A DNA stretch of 64,000 nucleotides from Streptomyces platensis (GTDB taxonomy: Bacteria; Actinomycetota; Actinomycetes; Streptomycetales; Streptomycetaceae): assembly GCF_008704855.1 (NCBI RefSeq), contig NZ_CP023691.1, positions 1,922,001-1,986,000 of the forward strand, read 5' to 3'. Positions 42,379 through 51,420 of this stretch are shown piece after piece (within the stretch, counting starts at the first letter, position 1; each line of letters opens with the position of its first letter). The notes under the pieces were generated by a model. The model was not told where the DNA came from. It did no database searches and was given only the letters and a program-made list of their open reading frames with translations. The position numbers and the translations under genes are program-made.

Positions 42379-43491
42379 ATGTGTGCCGATCACGTCCAGC
42401 CGTCCGCCGCCGAGGAGTCCCTTCCGCTCCGGCTGACCATGGACGACAGCGATTCGCCCGCCGATGTCGTCGACGCGCTCTTCCTGGGCCGGTTCGCCAC
42501 AGGGGAGCAGCCGTACGCCCGCAGCCGGTCCATGGACCGGGTCCGCTCGGGCCTGACCCTGCTGCCCCCGGGCGCCCGGGTCCTGCGCTCGGCCAAGGAC
42601 GAGGACCGCAGCGCCGTCCTCGCCGAGGGCGACGGTTTCACCCTGCTGGTCTCCCGCTGGAACCGCGGCGCCGATGTCACGGTCACCGCCGTCACCGACG
42701 AGCTGGCCGAGAAGGTGCTGGGACAGGCCACGGACGGAGCGGAGGACGAACCGGAGCCACAGCCGGAGAACGTCCCCATGGGCTTCTGGTACTTCTCCCC
42801 CCGCCGCGGGCCGCACCGTACTTCCCGGCAGATCTCGGCGGGCACCTGGGAGGAGATCCGCCCCAACTACACCGCGCCGGTGGCCGACGCCATGGACCGG
42901 CTGATGAAGGTGGCACCCGAGGAGATCTCCGGCCGGCTGCTGTTGCTGCACGGCCCGCCCGGTACGGGCAAGACCTCCGCACTGCGCACCCTGGCCCGCT
43001 CCTGGCGGGACTGGTGCCAGGTGGACTGCGTCCTGGACCCGGAACGGCTGTTCAACGACGTCGGCTATCTGATGGACATCGCGATCGGCGAGGACGACAG
43101 CACCGGCAAGGGCCGCTGGCGGCTGCTGCTCCTGGAGGACTGCGACGAACTGATCCGCGGCGAGGCCAAGCACGCCGCGGGCCAGGCCCTGTCACGGCTG
43201 CTCAACCTGACGGACGGCCTGCTGGGCCAGGGCCGGAACGTCCTGGTCGGAGTGACCACCAACGAGGACCTGGAACGCATGCACCCGGCCGTGGTCCGCC
43301 CCGGCCGCTGCCTGGCCCGTATCGAGGTCGGCCCGCTGACCCGCCCCGAAGCCACCCACTGGCTCGGCACGGACCAGGGCATCGGCCGCGAGGGCGCCAC
43401 CCTCGCCGAGCTCTACGCCCTACGCCGCGGCACCCGCCCCGCCTCGGTCCCACCCCAGGACTCGGGCGCGGACGCGGGGTTGTATCTGTGA
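42379..43491 (+). CDS. AAA family ATPase with DUF5925 domain
   Basis: About 370 residues. The N-terminal ~160 residues form the DUF5925 region (DSDSPADVVDALFLGRFATG). The AAA core follows with Walker A GPPGTGKTSALRTL (~residue 198), Walker B WRLLLLEDCDELI (~255) and sensor/arginine region TTNEDLERMHPAVVRPGR. The role of the family in Streptomyces is unknown; an unfoldase or remodelling activity is inferred from the ATPase type. The start is uncertain: the ATG at 42379 lacks a clear ribosome site, and MDDSDSP further in is an alternative. Confidence 0.85.
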   Translation: MCADHVQPSAAEESLPLRLTMDDSDSPADVVDALFLGRFATGEQPYARSRSMDRVRSGLTLLPPGARVLRSAKDEDRSAVLAEGDGFTLLVSRWNRGADVTVTAVTDELAEKVLGQATDGAEDEPEPQPENVPMGFWYFSPRRGPHRTSRQISAGTWEEIRPNYTAPVADAMDRLMKVAPEEISGRLLLLHGPPGTGKTSALRTLARSWRDWCQVDCVLDPERLFNDVGYLMDIAIGEDDSTGKGRWRLLLLEDCDELIRGEAKHAAGQALSRLLNLTDGLLGQGRNVLVGVTTNEDLERMHPAVVRPGRCLARIEVGPLTRPEATHWLGTDQGIGREGATLAELYALRRGTRPASVPPQDSGADAGLYL

Positions 43492-43687
43492 GCTACGGCT
43501 GACGGGTACGCAGCACCCGGCGGCCCTGTGCGCGGACGCAGAAGGGAGTCCCAGCTTTGGGGCGCGGGGGCCGGGCATGCCAGGCGCCGCTGCCCACCTG
43601 CCCGCTCGTACGAGCCGGTCCCCGACAGCGCGGGGCGGTGCCGGTTTCCGTATGGAACCGATGCTCACGCGGCGATAGCGTTTCTCC

Positions 43688-44635
43688 ATGACCGCAAACG
43701 GCGAAGAGGAATTCCGCCCGCATGCCCGTTCGAACGGAAGCGGCTCCGAACCGAGCGTGCATCAACTTCGCCTGTTCATGATATTGGCCGAGGAGTTACA
43801 TTTTGGGCGGTCCGCTTCCCGGCTTTTCATGTCGCAGCCGGCATTCAGCAAGCAGATCCGCGTTCTGGAGCGGCGATTAGGTCTCCAGCTGGTCGAGCGC
43901 ACCAGTCGTATCGTAGAGCTCACCCCGTCCGGGCTTGCTCTGCTGCCACATGCCCGTGCCGTCACGGAAGCCATGGCCAACTTGCGCCAAGTCGCCGAGG
44001 TGCGATCACGAGAGAATTCCGGCCGCATCGTCGTCGGCACCCTCGCTGCCGAGCCGGCGATGCCCCACACCCGCCTCATCCTCGACGAACTGCACCGGCT
44101 TCAGCCGCATTTGGCGATCGAGATGCGCAGCCTCAACTTCATCAATCAGTACGAGGCTCTCGCCTGCGGCGAGGTGGACGTGGCCTTTCTTCGCCCGCCG
44201 ACACCTTCCGGTATCCAGGCTCACCAGCTGGCCGAAGAACCTCGCCTGGTCTGCCTGCCGGACGGTGATCCACTGGCCGTCCAGGAACGCCTCACCCTTG
44301 CCGAGCTCTCCGATCGCACCATGGTCACCATGCCGCCGGAGTCACCCCAGATATGGCGGGACTTCTGGGCCATCAATCCTCGCCCCAACGGAATTCCCAT
44401 CCGCTTCGGCCCGTTGGCCGTGGACGTCGAGGGTGTTCTTCAGGCGATCGCCCGAAAGCAGGCCATCGGGTTCCTCCCCGCCTCAGCTCGCGACTTCTAC
44501 CCACGCCCGGGAATCGTCTATCGAGAGCTGGTGGATGCACCACCATGCACGATGGCCCTCACCTGGTTCGCCAGAAATCGCGATCGCCCTCATGTCGCCC
44601 TGATGCGAAAGATCGCTAGGACCGCCCCTCCCTGA
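43688..44635 (+). CDS. LysR-family transcriptional regulator (two TTA codons)
   Basis: A 315-residue protein. HTH: LAEELHFGRSASRLFMSQPA, then FSKQIRVLERRLGLQLVERT (~residues 34-74). The effector domain starts at RIVVGTLAAEPAMP. Codons at 43796-43798 and 43877-43879 are TTA, so expression should need bldA. Codon use is less GC-biased than in neighbours (AATTCC, ATATTG, TTTCTT), hinting at foreign origin. No obvious target gene is adjacent; it opens the accessory region. Confidence 0.87.
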   Translation: MTANGEEEFRPHARSNGSGSEPSVHQLRLFMILAEELHFGRSASRLFMSQPAFSKQIRVLERRLGLQLVERTSRIVELTPSGLALLPHARAVTEAMANLRQVAEVRSRENSGRIVVGTLAAEPAMPHTRLILDELHRLQPHLAIEMRSLNFINQYEALACGEVDVAFLRPPTPSGIQAHQLAEEPRLVCLPDGDPLAVQERLTLAELSDRTMVTMPPESPQIWRDFWAINPRPNGIPIRFGPLAVDVEGVLQAIARKQAIGFLPASARDFYPRPGIVYRELVDAPPCTMALTWFARNRDRPHVALMRKIARTAPP

Positions 44636-44845
44636 CCAGCCGCCCGGCCAATCGCGCCTTCCGGATTACCCGGGTACGTCACCACAGCCACGCCAGGTGC
44701 TCACGCAGGCATTCCCCATGAACTCTCCATAACCAATGGTGCATCAATCACGACAGCTATGGCATTGCAGAATTCTTGTGGCCTACAGGAATCGACCGAC
44801 ACACTCTGAAGTGTCATCAGCTCCGCACACACCAAGGGGAATAAC

Positions 44846-45127
44846 ATGAGCCGCCACCGCCTTACAGTCGGCCTTCTCGCGGCCCTCGCACTCACCGGAA
44901 CCCTCGGCATGGGCACCGCTCAGGCTTCTGCCCCACCCACCCGGACGCCGCACCAGGCCACCCGGCCCGACACCGCCTACGCGCCCCCGGGCTGGGTACT
45001 GCGCGGCAAGTACTGGACCCGCGGGGGCTGCACGGAGGCCGGGCAGGAAGGCGTCCAGCGCCACCACTGGGACGAATTCCAGTGCGCGAACGGCCCCGTG
45101 CGGTGGATCCTGTGGACCAACCGCTGA
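44846..45127 (+). CDS. Small secreted protein of unknown function
   Basis: A 93-residue precursor. A signal peptide (RHRLTVGLLAALALTGTLG, cleavage at AQA/SA ~27) precedes a ~66-residue mature peptide with only two Cys (GGCTEAGQEG and EFQCANG), probably one disulfide, and a Trp-rich end (GPVRWILWTNR). AAGGGGA lies 5 nt before the ATG. A strong terminator follows, so the gene is monocistronic. No family recognised. Confidence 0.75.
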   Translation: MSRHRLTVGLLAALALTGTLGMGTAQASAPPTRTPHQATRPDTAYAPPGWVLRGKYWTRGGCTEAGQEGVQRHHWDEFQCANGPVRWILWTNR

Positions 45128-45183
45128 GCCCCCTATCCGATCCGGAATCCGATACCGGACCACCGGACGAGGGATGACCTCGG

Positions 45184-45213
45184 GCGGCCCCGGAGCACCA
45201 GCTCCGGGGCCGC
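45184..45213. terminator. Terminator after small secreted protein gene
   Basis: A perfect 13-bp stem GCGGCCCCGGAGC/GCTCCGGGGCCGC with the tetraloop ACCA, followed by TCTGTTT. Confidence 0.85.
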
Positions 45214-45405
45214 TCTGTTTCCAGATAGCACGTCACAGCAGGAGGTGGTCGGGGCCGGGGCCGCCGTGACATGTTTGCGGCATTGCCCGGATGGTGAGTG
45301 TCGATAACCCGCCTCCGCCGCAACTGCGCGAGCAGATTCCGGAAGCCCAGGAAGTCGCCGCCGCACGAGATGTATTCGGCTGATCAGAGACCGGTGAGGA
45401 CAGAA

Positions 45406-46017
45406 GTGACGTCAGCAGTGCACTACAAGACGGCCTGGGAGGACCCGGCCACCCGCCAGGCGTGGCGTCGCACCGCGATGTTCCGGTGCGCTGCCCTGCT
45501 GGGGTGGCTGCTGGGCTTCCCCACATGGCTTTTCGCCGTCGTCATGACGCCGACCTGGCTGCTGGTGCTGTGGCTGCCGGTGCTGTGGGTCGGTATCTGG
45601 TACACCCTGCTCGCGATGGTCGCGGTCACCACTCTGCGGGGAATCCGGCGGGTACTGCGCGTCTACCCCTGGCAGGTGGACATTGCCGAGGTGAGAGCGA
45701 AGAAGAAGGGAAGTACGCAGTTCGTCGTGCCGGTCCCGGAGCGGCCGGAGAAATCCGTGAGCCTCGGTTACGGCGGTCTGCTCGGGACCGGGCAGCACTT
45801 CTGGGTGCGCGCCATGAAGTCCGGTGAGGTCACGTCAGCGTGGTTCGCCGGTGACCCCCGGTACGTGGGCGTCGTAGCGACCCCTGGGCCGCGGAACCTC
45901 CTGTGGGTCGCCCAGCGGGAAGCGACAGACTCACGGATGTCCCCCCGCAAGCGCGGCGTCAGCCCCGAGGCGCGGGCGCTGGCACGCGCCGCCGGAGCGC
46001 GGGTCGGGGAAGGGTGA
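45406..46017 (+). CDS. Membrane protein of unknown function
   Basis: About 203 residues from a GTG at 45406, chosen because AGGACAG lies 5 nt upstream; an in-frame ATG at 45370 is an alternative. Two adjacent hydrophobic helices (AALLGWLLGFPTWLFAVVM and WLLVLWLPVLWVGIWYTLL) precede a soluble C-terminal domain (YPWQVDIAEVRAKKKG; GTGQHFWVRAMKSGE). The topology suggests a small anchored cytoplasmic domain. The family is not recognised. Confidence 0.68.
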   Translation: MTSAVHYKTAWEDPATRQAWRRTAMFRCAALLGWLLGFPTWLFAVVMTPTWLLVLWLPVLWVGIWYTLLAMVAVTTLRGIRRVLRVYPWQVDIAEVRAKKKGSTQFVVPVPERPEKSVSLGYGGLLGTGQHFWVRAMKSGEVTSAWFAGDPRYVGVVATPGPRNLLWVAQREATDSRMSPRKRGVSPEARALARAAGARVGEG

Positions 46018-46018
46018 C

Positions 46019-46082
46019 AGGGGTGCGCTTGCCCTCGATCGGGCCTGGCTTTCCCGGTCCGGTCGAGGGCGAGGGCACCCCT
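46019..46082. terminator. Composite hairpin after the membrane protein gene
   Basis: Outer arms AGGGGTGC/GCACCCCT (46019-46026/46075-46082) and inner arms GCCCTCGA/TCGAGGGC (46031-46038/46063-46070), separated by a 4-nt internal loop. It begins right after the stop and separates this gene from the pirin relic. Confidence 0.65.
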
Positions 46083-46115
46083 CACCACAACCCGCCCCTC
46101 AGTCATACCCGCAGC

Positions 46116-46250
46116 TCACCGCACCCTCCCCCGGGGCTTCAGTGCCACCGGCGGTAGTTCGGGCGCGGCCAGTCGGTCGCCCCTCGTAGCCGTGGACGGT
46201 GCCGAAGCGGGAGCCGGTGGTCCAGTCCGCCCGCCTCGCCACCGCCCCCT
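46116..46250 (-). pseudogene. 3' relic of a pirin gene
   Basis: Read on the minus strand this encodes the last ~37 residues of pirin: RADWTTGSRFGTVHGYEG, a one-base frameshift, then GDRLAAPELPP and LKPRGRVR plus stop. The intact pirin gene (53808-54767) ends the same way. The DNA is identical over 46 bp (46184-46229 = 53875-53920) and about three-quarters identical over the flanking ~65 bp to the stop. Upstream of ~46250 the similarity is lost. See the finding on a bounded accessory segment. Confidence 0.75.
46184..46229 (-). repeat. 46-bp direct repeat, left copy (pirin 3' end)
   Basis: Identical to 53875-53920 and in the same orientation, 7.7 kb apart. It could be a recombination or attachment-like boundary, or the trace of gene conversion between pirin copies. 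Confidence 0.75.
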
Positions 46251-46461
46251 GTAAAAGGTCCTCATCTACGGCCAGTTGGGGTGCAGGAAGTAGCCTCGCG
46301 CTTGATCATGTCCGGTTGACGGACACCACAGTGCTGGTCGGAGTCCGCCGTAGCGGTGGAGCGGCGCTGCCGGGTGCACATCTGTCGGACGGGGACCGGC
46401 GTGCACGGCGACGTGCCACGGCCCGGCGGGTACCGGCCAGCGGACGAGGGGAAGACGCAAG

Positions 46462-47292
46462 GTGCAGCAGACGGATGACATACGGCGGATACCGCTCGCG
46501 GACAGCGGGCGCATGCGGGAGACGGAACTGGACGAGGTCTTCGACACCGACTACGAGTACTTCATGAGTTCCGGTCATGATCCGCAGTTCAACGGGAAGG
46601 AAGCGGACCTCGCGATACGCGCCGGGAGGCTGGAACCCGGCATGCGGGTGCTGGACGCGGCGTGCGGCTACGGACGCATCGGCCTGGAGCTGGCCCGTCG
46701 CGGTATCGACGTGCACGGCGTCGACCGCAATCCCGCGCTGGTGGCCTCCGCCCGTACCCGAGCCGGCCGGGAGAGCCTGCCGGCCGACTTCGACACCGCG
46801 GACCTGCGTGAGCTGACGGCCGCGGGTGCTTATGACGCCGCGCTGGTGTGGTTCACCTCCTTCGGCTACGGCAGCGATGCCGACAGCCGGGTGATTCTGG
46901 CCAATCTGTGTACCGCCCTGCGCCCGGGAGGCCGGCTGCTCCTCGACATTCTCAATCCGGCCCAGCAGCGGGCCCTGAGCGCCGGCCGGCCCCAGCTGGG
47001 GTTGCAGCGGGTGGGCTCCGACTTCATGCTCGACGAGGTCACCTACGACGTGACCCGGAGCCGGCTCGAATCCCGGCGCACCGTGGTACGCGACCATGCC
47101 CTGCGCGAATGCCGCTGGTCGCTGCGGATGCTCGAACCGAGCGAACTCGAACAGTGGCTGGGCGAAGCGGGTTTCGTCGATGTGCAGTTCCTGGGTGACG
47201 ACGGCCACCCCTTCGCGCCCACCCACCGCCGGCTGCTGGCCGTCGCCCGGACGCCCGGCCCACGCACCGCACCCGACGACCGACGACGCTGA
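46462..47292 (+). CDS. Class I SAM-dependent methyltransferase
   Basis: A 276-residue protein. Motif I is VLDAACGYGRIGLELARRG (~residues 65-83), with VHGVDRNP, ALVWFTSFGYG and LRPGGRLLLDI after it. It resembles small-molecule methyltransferases of the Methyltransf_25/11 group; the substrate is unknown. The start is a GTG after GAGGGGAAGACGCAAG. It lies just inside the left boundary of the accessory segment. Confidence 0.85.
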   Translation: MQQTDDIRRIPLADSGRMRETELDEVFDTDYEYFMSSGHDPQFNGKEADLAIRAGRLEPGMRVLDAACGYGRIGLELARRGIDVHGVDRNPALVASARTRAGRESLPADFDTADLRELTAAGAYDAALVWFTSFGYGSDADSRVILANLCTALRPGGRLLLDILNPAQQRALSAGRPQLGLQRVGSDFMLDEVTYDVTRSRLESRRTVVRDHALRECRWSLRMLEPSELEQWLGEAGFVDVQFLGDDGHPFAPTHRRLLAVARTPGPRTAPDDRRR

Positions 47293-47455
47293 GCTGCGAC
47301 GGCGTCCGCTGAGCCGGCCCCATCGCCCTGTCCCGTGACGGTGGAGGGCGAGGTGCCGGTACGCCCTGCACTTCGCCAGGCAGGATTCCCACGGCAAAAA
47401 GGTGCCGTGGGGCAGCGGGAGTGGAGACACAGCGGTGATTCGGTCGTCGGGCGGT

Positions 47456-47709
47456 CCGTGGTGGCGCCGGGTGAGCCTGCGTATGGCGGCTGTGCTGATC
47501 TCGGTCGCCGTCATGCTCGCCGTGGCACCTCTTGGCGTGACAGCTCCGGCATGGACAACCTCAACGGCGGGCGACACGGCAGCATCCGGCTCCACTTCAC
47601 CAGTACCGGCCGGCACTCGTTCTTCTGCGCTTACCACGCCGGGACCGGAATGAGGGGGAGGTTCTTGTCCGGTGAGTGTGCCGCGGCCCCGGAATCTCCC
47701 GCGGAATGA
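47456..47709 (+). pseudogene. Probable relic of a secreted cupredoxin
   Basis: Two fragments abut out of frame. In one frame a signal-like segment (RMAAVLISVAVMLAVAPLGV) ends near 47550. In the next frame, from 47551, MDNLNGGRHGSIRLHFTSTG and RHSFFCAYHAGTGMRG resemble the copper-binding C-terminus of plastocyanin-like proteins (Cys, His, Met ligands). About 60-70 central residues are missing. A degraded copper protein is the simplest reading, at moderate confidence. Confidence 0.4.
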
Positions 47710-47773
47710 GTTCTCCGGCTTTCACCCGCCGCCGGTAGGCGAGATGCGCCACCAGGACGGTCGCGCCCCGTCC

Positions 47774-47928
47774 GGCTCGAGTTCTTTCAGACCCAGGAAG
47801 CCGGATTCGCCACCCAGGACAAGGTCATCACCCGGCTCACGGAGACCTATGACGGGAGAGGGCGCTCAGCGCAGCGGTGGACGGCCTGTCCCTTCCCCAT
47901 GGAGGTCGAGCTCAGGAGCGGGCGGTAA
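47774..47928 (+). pseudogene. Unassigned coding-like 3' fragment
   Basis: The frame RPVRLEFFQTQEAGFATQDK, then VITRLTETYDGRGR, runs to a TAA at 47926 with normal Streptomyces codon bias but no start or recognisable family. It overlaps the 3' end of the convergent MBL gene by 17 bp. Most likely the tail of a deleted gene. No intact gene lies between 47293 and 47911. Confidence 0.35.
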
Positions 47929-49096
47929 CGGTGAAGCGCATGAGGTCGGCGCCGACGGTGACGGGGCCGTCGTAGGTTTGCTTGACGGTGCGGGTCCACT
48001 GGGGGGAGTCGATCGGCTGGGAAGTGCCGCTGCCGATGTGCGAGAGGACCAGGCGGCGGGCGCCGCAGCGCTGGGCGATACCGCCCACCTGGGAGAGTGC
48101 GGTGTGCGAGGCGCGACTGTGGCTGCCCGTGAGGCCGGGTGCCTGCATGGCGGCGTCCGGCACCGCCTCGTGCACCAGCAGGTCGGTGTCGTGGGCGAGT
48201 TGGACCAGGTTGGGGGTGGGGCGGGTGTCGCCGGAGAAGGTGACCGAGCCGTGGTCGGTGTCGAAGCGGAAGGCGAAGGAGGGGAAGACCGGGCCGTGCG
48301 GGACGAGGGTGGCAGTGACCTTGACCCGCTTGTCCTCCATGACCGGAAACGGCCGCATCCGCGGGGCGGTGTCGCCGAGCGCCGACGCGCCCACGGCCGG
48401 CAGCGCGATGTCGTGCACGTCCACGAGGTCGCGTGGGTCCGCCGAGCCGACACTGCGCATGAGGATGTTGCTGCTGTAGGCGAAGGCGGCGTGGCAGTCC
48501 TCGGTGTGGTCCTTCAGCCCGGGGGTCGGGTCGCGCGGGTCGACCGTGCCCGGCGTGGAGCCCTGTTCCTTAGGGGGGAGCGCTCCCGCCGGGCCGGGGC
48601 CGTGCGCGGTGACCGGGGCCGGGCGGCCCGGCGCGGTGAGGAAGAAGTCGTAGTACGACATCAGGTGGTCGGCGTGCAGGTGAGTGATGAACATGTTGCG
48701 CAGTGCCGAGCGATCCAGCCCGGCCGCGGCGAACTGGCGGGGGGCGCCGAGCCCGGCATCCACCAGGTAGACCGCTCCGTCGACGATCAGTGCCGAGGAA
48801 ATGCCGGCGCGCTTCGGGTCGGGTACGGGGCCGGCCGCGGTGCCCAAGAGCACCAATTCCAGGCCGCGTTGCCGCTGCGCGTGCTTGGCGGACGGCACGG
48901 TGGCGGAGTGCGCTGCCGGTGCGGACTGCGCCGCGCCGAGCAGGACGCCGCCGCCGATCAAGGCGCCGCCGCCGAGCAGGGCGCCGCCGCCGACGGCCGA
49001 GGCGCGCAGCAGGTCGCGGCGCCGCCAGCGGCCCCCGGCCGGGGAGTTGCCGGAGTGTTCGCCCTCCGGCTCCATGGACTTTCCGTGGTCGCACAT
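47912..49096 (-). CDS. Tat-exported MBL-fold metallo-hydrolase
   Basis: A 394-residue protein from the ATG at 49096 (AAGGAGC upstream). A twin-arginine-like signal RRRDLLRASAVGGGALLGGG (~residues 28-47) is followed by a run of GGGALL/GGGALI repeats. The metallo-beta-lactamase domain starts at LELVLLGTAAGPVPDPKRAG, with zinc motif ITHLHADHLMSYYDFFL, then VTFSGDTRPTPN and LSHIGSG. This is the RNase Z/arylsulfatase-like subgroup of secreted hydrolases. Substrate unknown. The 343-bp gap upstream (49097-49439) shows no supportable gene. Confidence 0.85.
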   Translation of the reverse strand: MCDHGKSMEPEGEHSGNSPAGGRWRRRDLLRASAVGGGALLGGGALIGGGVLLGAAQSAPAAHSATVPSAKHAQRQRGLELVLLGTAAGPVPDPKRAGISSALIVDGAVYLVDAGLGAPRQFAAAGLDRSALRNMFITHLHADHLMSYYDFFLTAPGRPAPVTAHGPGPAGALPPKEQGSTPGTVDPRDPTPGLKDHTEDCHAAFAYSSNILMRSVGSADPRDLVDVHDIALPAVGASALGDTAPRMRPFPVMEDKRVKVTATLVPHGPVFPSFAFRFDTDHGSVTFSGDTRPTPNLVQLAHDTDLLVHEAVPDAAMQAPGLTGSHSRASHTALSQVGGIAQRCGARRLVLSHIGSGTSQPIDSPQWTRTVKQTYDGPVTVGADLMRFTVTARS

Positions 49097-49439
49097 GCGC
49101 TGCTCCTTCGTGCGGTGTCGAGGGTGTGGGAGATATCGGGGAGACAGTGCCGGATCTGGACCGTCCGCGGGACCGGCGAGGTGCGGGGTGACGAGGCAGC
49201 CAGTGGGCCCCAGGAAGCCGCTCCTGACGCGGATGAAGTCGGCGGAGTACTCCCGGCCGGCCGTATCCGGGACGGCAGTGGCCTGCACGGCGCCGAGGCT
49301 CTGGAACGCCCCCCGGCCGTACGTCGGGAAAGACCGCCGACCAGATCCTCGAATCACTCGCGGCATGCTGCCGGCGGAGCAAGGGCTCAGGCCCCTGGAC
49401 CGAGGACGGACCTGCCCGGTCCGCCCCCGGTTCGCACGG

Positions 49440-50234
49440 TCAGTCGACGAAGGCGACGACCCGGGCGGGTGCGGCGCTGGCCTTCCATATCTTCAGCGGG
49501 AAGAACCCGACCATGAATCCCGTCGGCGGCAGGGCGCCCAGGTTCGTGAGCTGTTGGACGATGAACGCTTCCTTGTCCTTGATCGCGTAGTGCCCGTCCC
49601 AGATCTCCTGCGGGTTCCCGGTCTCCTCGAACGCCTTGCGCATCACGGGAAACGGCCGGTCCCAGCCCGCGTCGGTGCCCAGGATCGTCGCGCCCTGGTC
49701 GGTGAGGAAGCGCGTCCCGTCCCCGGACATGCCGGCATGGTTGAAGTAGTCGCTGTCCTCCAGCGTGTAGTCCTCCTGGCCGGTGCGCAGCAGCACGGCG
49801 TCTCCTTCGGCGATGTTCCGGCCCACGGCGGCAATGGCTGCCTTGAGCTCGTCGACGGAGAACGCCTGGCCGCGCTTCGCCCACGGCCGCATGTCGAGCA
49901 CCATGCCCGGCCGGAACAGCTCGTCGAGACCGATGTCGGTGATGGTGCGCGCCGGCGCGCCGGCGATGATTCGGCCGCTGTGCAGTGGGGCGTCGACGTG
50001 CGTGCCGCAGTGCGTCGAGATGTCGTTCATGTTCTCCCCGGCCCACCCCTCGCCGTCGGGAAGGGTGTCGGCGTCGACGCCGAACATGCGCATCATCGAG
50101 TCGCGCCCGCCGGCGTCAGGGGTTTCGTAGCTGATCTCGGGGGCGATCACCGAGGCCATCGGGGCGAGAAAATCCGGGATCCTGGCACGGTCGGCGGCGT
50201 CCAGCGTCTTGGTGAGATCGACGAGATGGGTCAT
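49440..50234 (-). CDS. Cyclase-family metal-dependent hydrolase (kynurenine-formamidase-like)
   Basis: A 264-residue protein. The metal-binding motif HxGTHxDAPxH is STHCGTHVDAPLH (~residues 73-85), with GDAVLLRTG and later LGTDAGWDRPFP. The family includes kynurenine formamidase, isatin hydrolase and polyketide cyclase-like proteins; all hydrolyse or close cyclic amides or esters. It follows the FAH-family gene on the same strand with a 42-nt gap, so they form an operon for a ring-cleavage-type substrate. Confidence 0.88.
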   Translation of the reverse strand: MTHLVDLTKTLDAADRARIPDFLAPMASVIAPEISYETPDAGGRDSMMRMFGVDADTLPDGEGWAGENMNDISTHCGTHVDAPLHSGRIIAGAPARTITDIGLDELFRPGMVLDMRPWAKRGQAFSVDELKAAIAAVGRNIAEGDAVLLRTGQEDYTLEDSDYFNHAGMSGDGTRFLTDQGATILGTDAGWDRPFPVMRKAFEETGNPQEIWDGHYAIKDKEAFIVQQLTNLGALPPTGFMVGFFPLKIWKASAAPARVVAFVD

Positions 50235-50276
50235 GGCTCGGGCTCCTCTTTCGTGTTCTGGCGGTGTCGTGCTGCG

Positions 50277-51257
50277 TCAGCGGCCAGGGATCTGGACCCG
50301 GTTGCGCAGCACCCCGATTCCCTCGACCTCCAGCTCGACGACGTCGCCGTCGGCAAGCTGCCAGCCGTTCTCAAAGGAGGTACCGCTGCGGACGGTTCCG
50401 GAGCCGAGTACCTCGCCCGCATACACTGTCTTACCGGTGCTCAGCTGGACGACGGCGGACTCGAAGCTGTGGTGCATGCGCCGGGTGGTGCCACGGGACC
50501 GCTCGACGCCGTTGACCCAGGCACTCATCTCCAGCGCGTACGGGTCGGCGATCTCGTCCGCTGTGACGATGCACGGCCCCAGGGTCGTGGAGCCGTCGAA
50601 GTCCTTGCTGTCGCCGCCGACCCCGAACCCGGCCTGCGCGATCAGTGCCTGTGTGTCACGGGCCGTCCAGTCGTTGAAGATCGTGTAGCCGAAGATGTAG
50701 GAGTGCGCGTCGTCCGGGGTGATGTCCCGGCCGGTCCGCCCGACGACGGCGGCCCATTCGAGCTCGTAGTCCAGGTGTGCCGAGTAGGAGGGACAGTTGA
50801 TCACCTCGTCCGGTCCGCTGACGGAGAGGTGATCGGCGCCGTAGTACAAGACGCGCTCGGTCACGAGCTTCGGCACGTCGTAGCGTCCGCTCGCGAGCAG
50901 GCGGGCCAGCTCCGCCTCCGGGTCGTCGGCCGAGGCCGCCTGCCGCTTCGCCATCGACTTGCCCGTCGGGGCGAGGTGCTCGATGAACAGCCCGCAGTCG
51001 CGCAGCCGTACCGGCCGAGGCAGGGGCGAGCGCCAGGTCACCGAGCCGGCGGGGCGGCGCGTGTGCTCCGGGTGGTCGGCGACGAGCTTGCGGGCCTCGG
51101 CGAGGCCGCGCTCGCCCGCATCGATCAGCGCCTGCATGGACGCGAACGCCGGCCGGTTCGGGTCGGCGGCGGCGGCGAGGTCGACGACGACGGTATCGCC
51201 GTCGACCAGGGCGCCGAGCCGGTCGCCCCCGCTGTCCTGAAACGTCATCAGTCGCAT
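50277..51257 (-). CDS. Fumarylacetoacetate hydrolase (FAH) family protein
   Basis: A 326-residue protein. The FAH core contains metal ligands in LDYELEWAAVVGRTGRDITP (two Glu) and GYTIFNDWTARDTQ (Asp), with VLGSGTVRSGTSFENG near the C-terminus. The family covers fumarylacetoacetases, acylpyruvases and 2-keto-4-pentenoate hydratases. At 326 residues it is shorter than true fumarylacetoacetase and unlinked to hmgA, so I do not assign it to tyrosine catabolism. It is first in the FAH - cyclase operon. Confidence 0.9.
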   Translation of the reverse strand: MRLMTFQDSGGDRLGALVDGDTVVVDLAAAADPNRPAFASMQALIDAGERGLAEARKLVADHPEHTRRPAGSVTWRSPLPRPVRLRDCGLFIEHLAPTGKSMAKRQAASADDPEAELARLLASGRYDVPKLVTERVLYYGADHLSVSGPDEVINCPSYSAHLDYELEWAAVVGRTGRDITPDDAHSYIFGYTIFNDWTARDTQALIAQAGFGVGGDSKDFDGSTTLGPCIVTADEIADPYALEMSAWVNGVERSRGTTRRMHHSFESAVVQLSTGKTVYAGEVLGSGTVRSGTSFENGWQLADGDVVELEVEGIGVLRNRVQIPGR

Positions 51258-51420
51258 GAGGAATTGCCTTTTCGGTAGACAGGAATGGCGCCGGTCGTCC
51301 GCGAGCTCGGTGGCGACGCGGTGCTCGGGGCCGTATGGATCCGCGAAGGCCGGGACACGCGAAACGCGCTCACTCCTCGGCGGATGCTTGAACGCTAACG
51401 TCGTCTGCCCTACGCGTCAA

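Noticed and set aside
49097..49439. N-terminal extension of the MBL gene up to 49366
   Set aside because: The Tat signal and AAGGAGC ribosome site fix the start at 49096; the upstream frame lacks protein-like character.
50277..51257. Fumarylacetoacetase completing the hmgA pathway
   Set aside because: It is a general FAH-fold protein, 15 kb from hmgA, in a different operon with a cyclase-family hydrolase and its own TetR.
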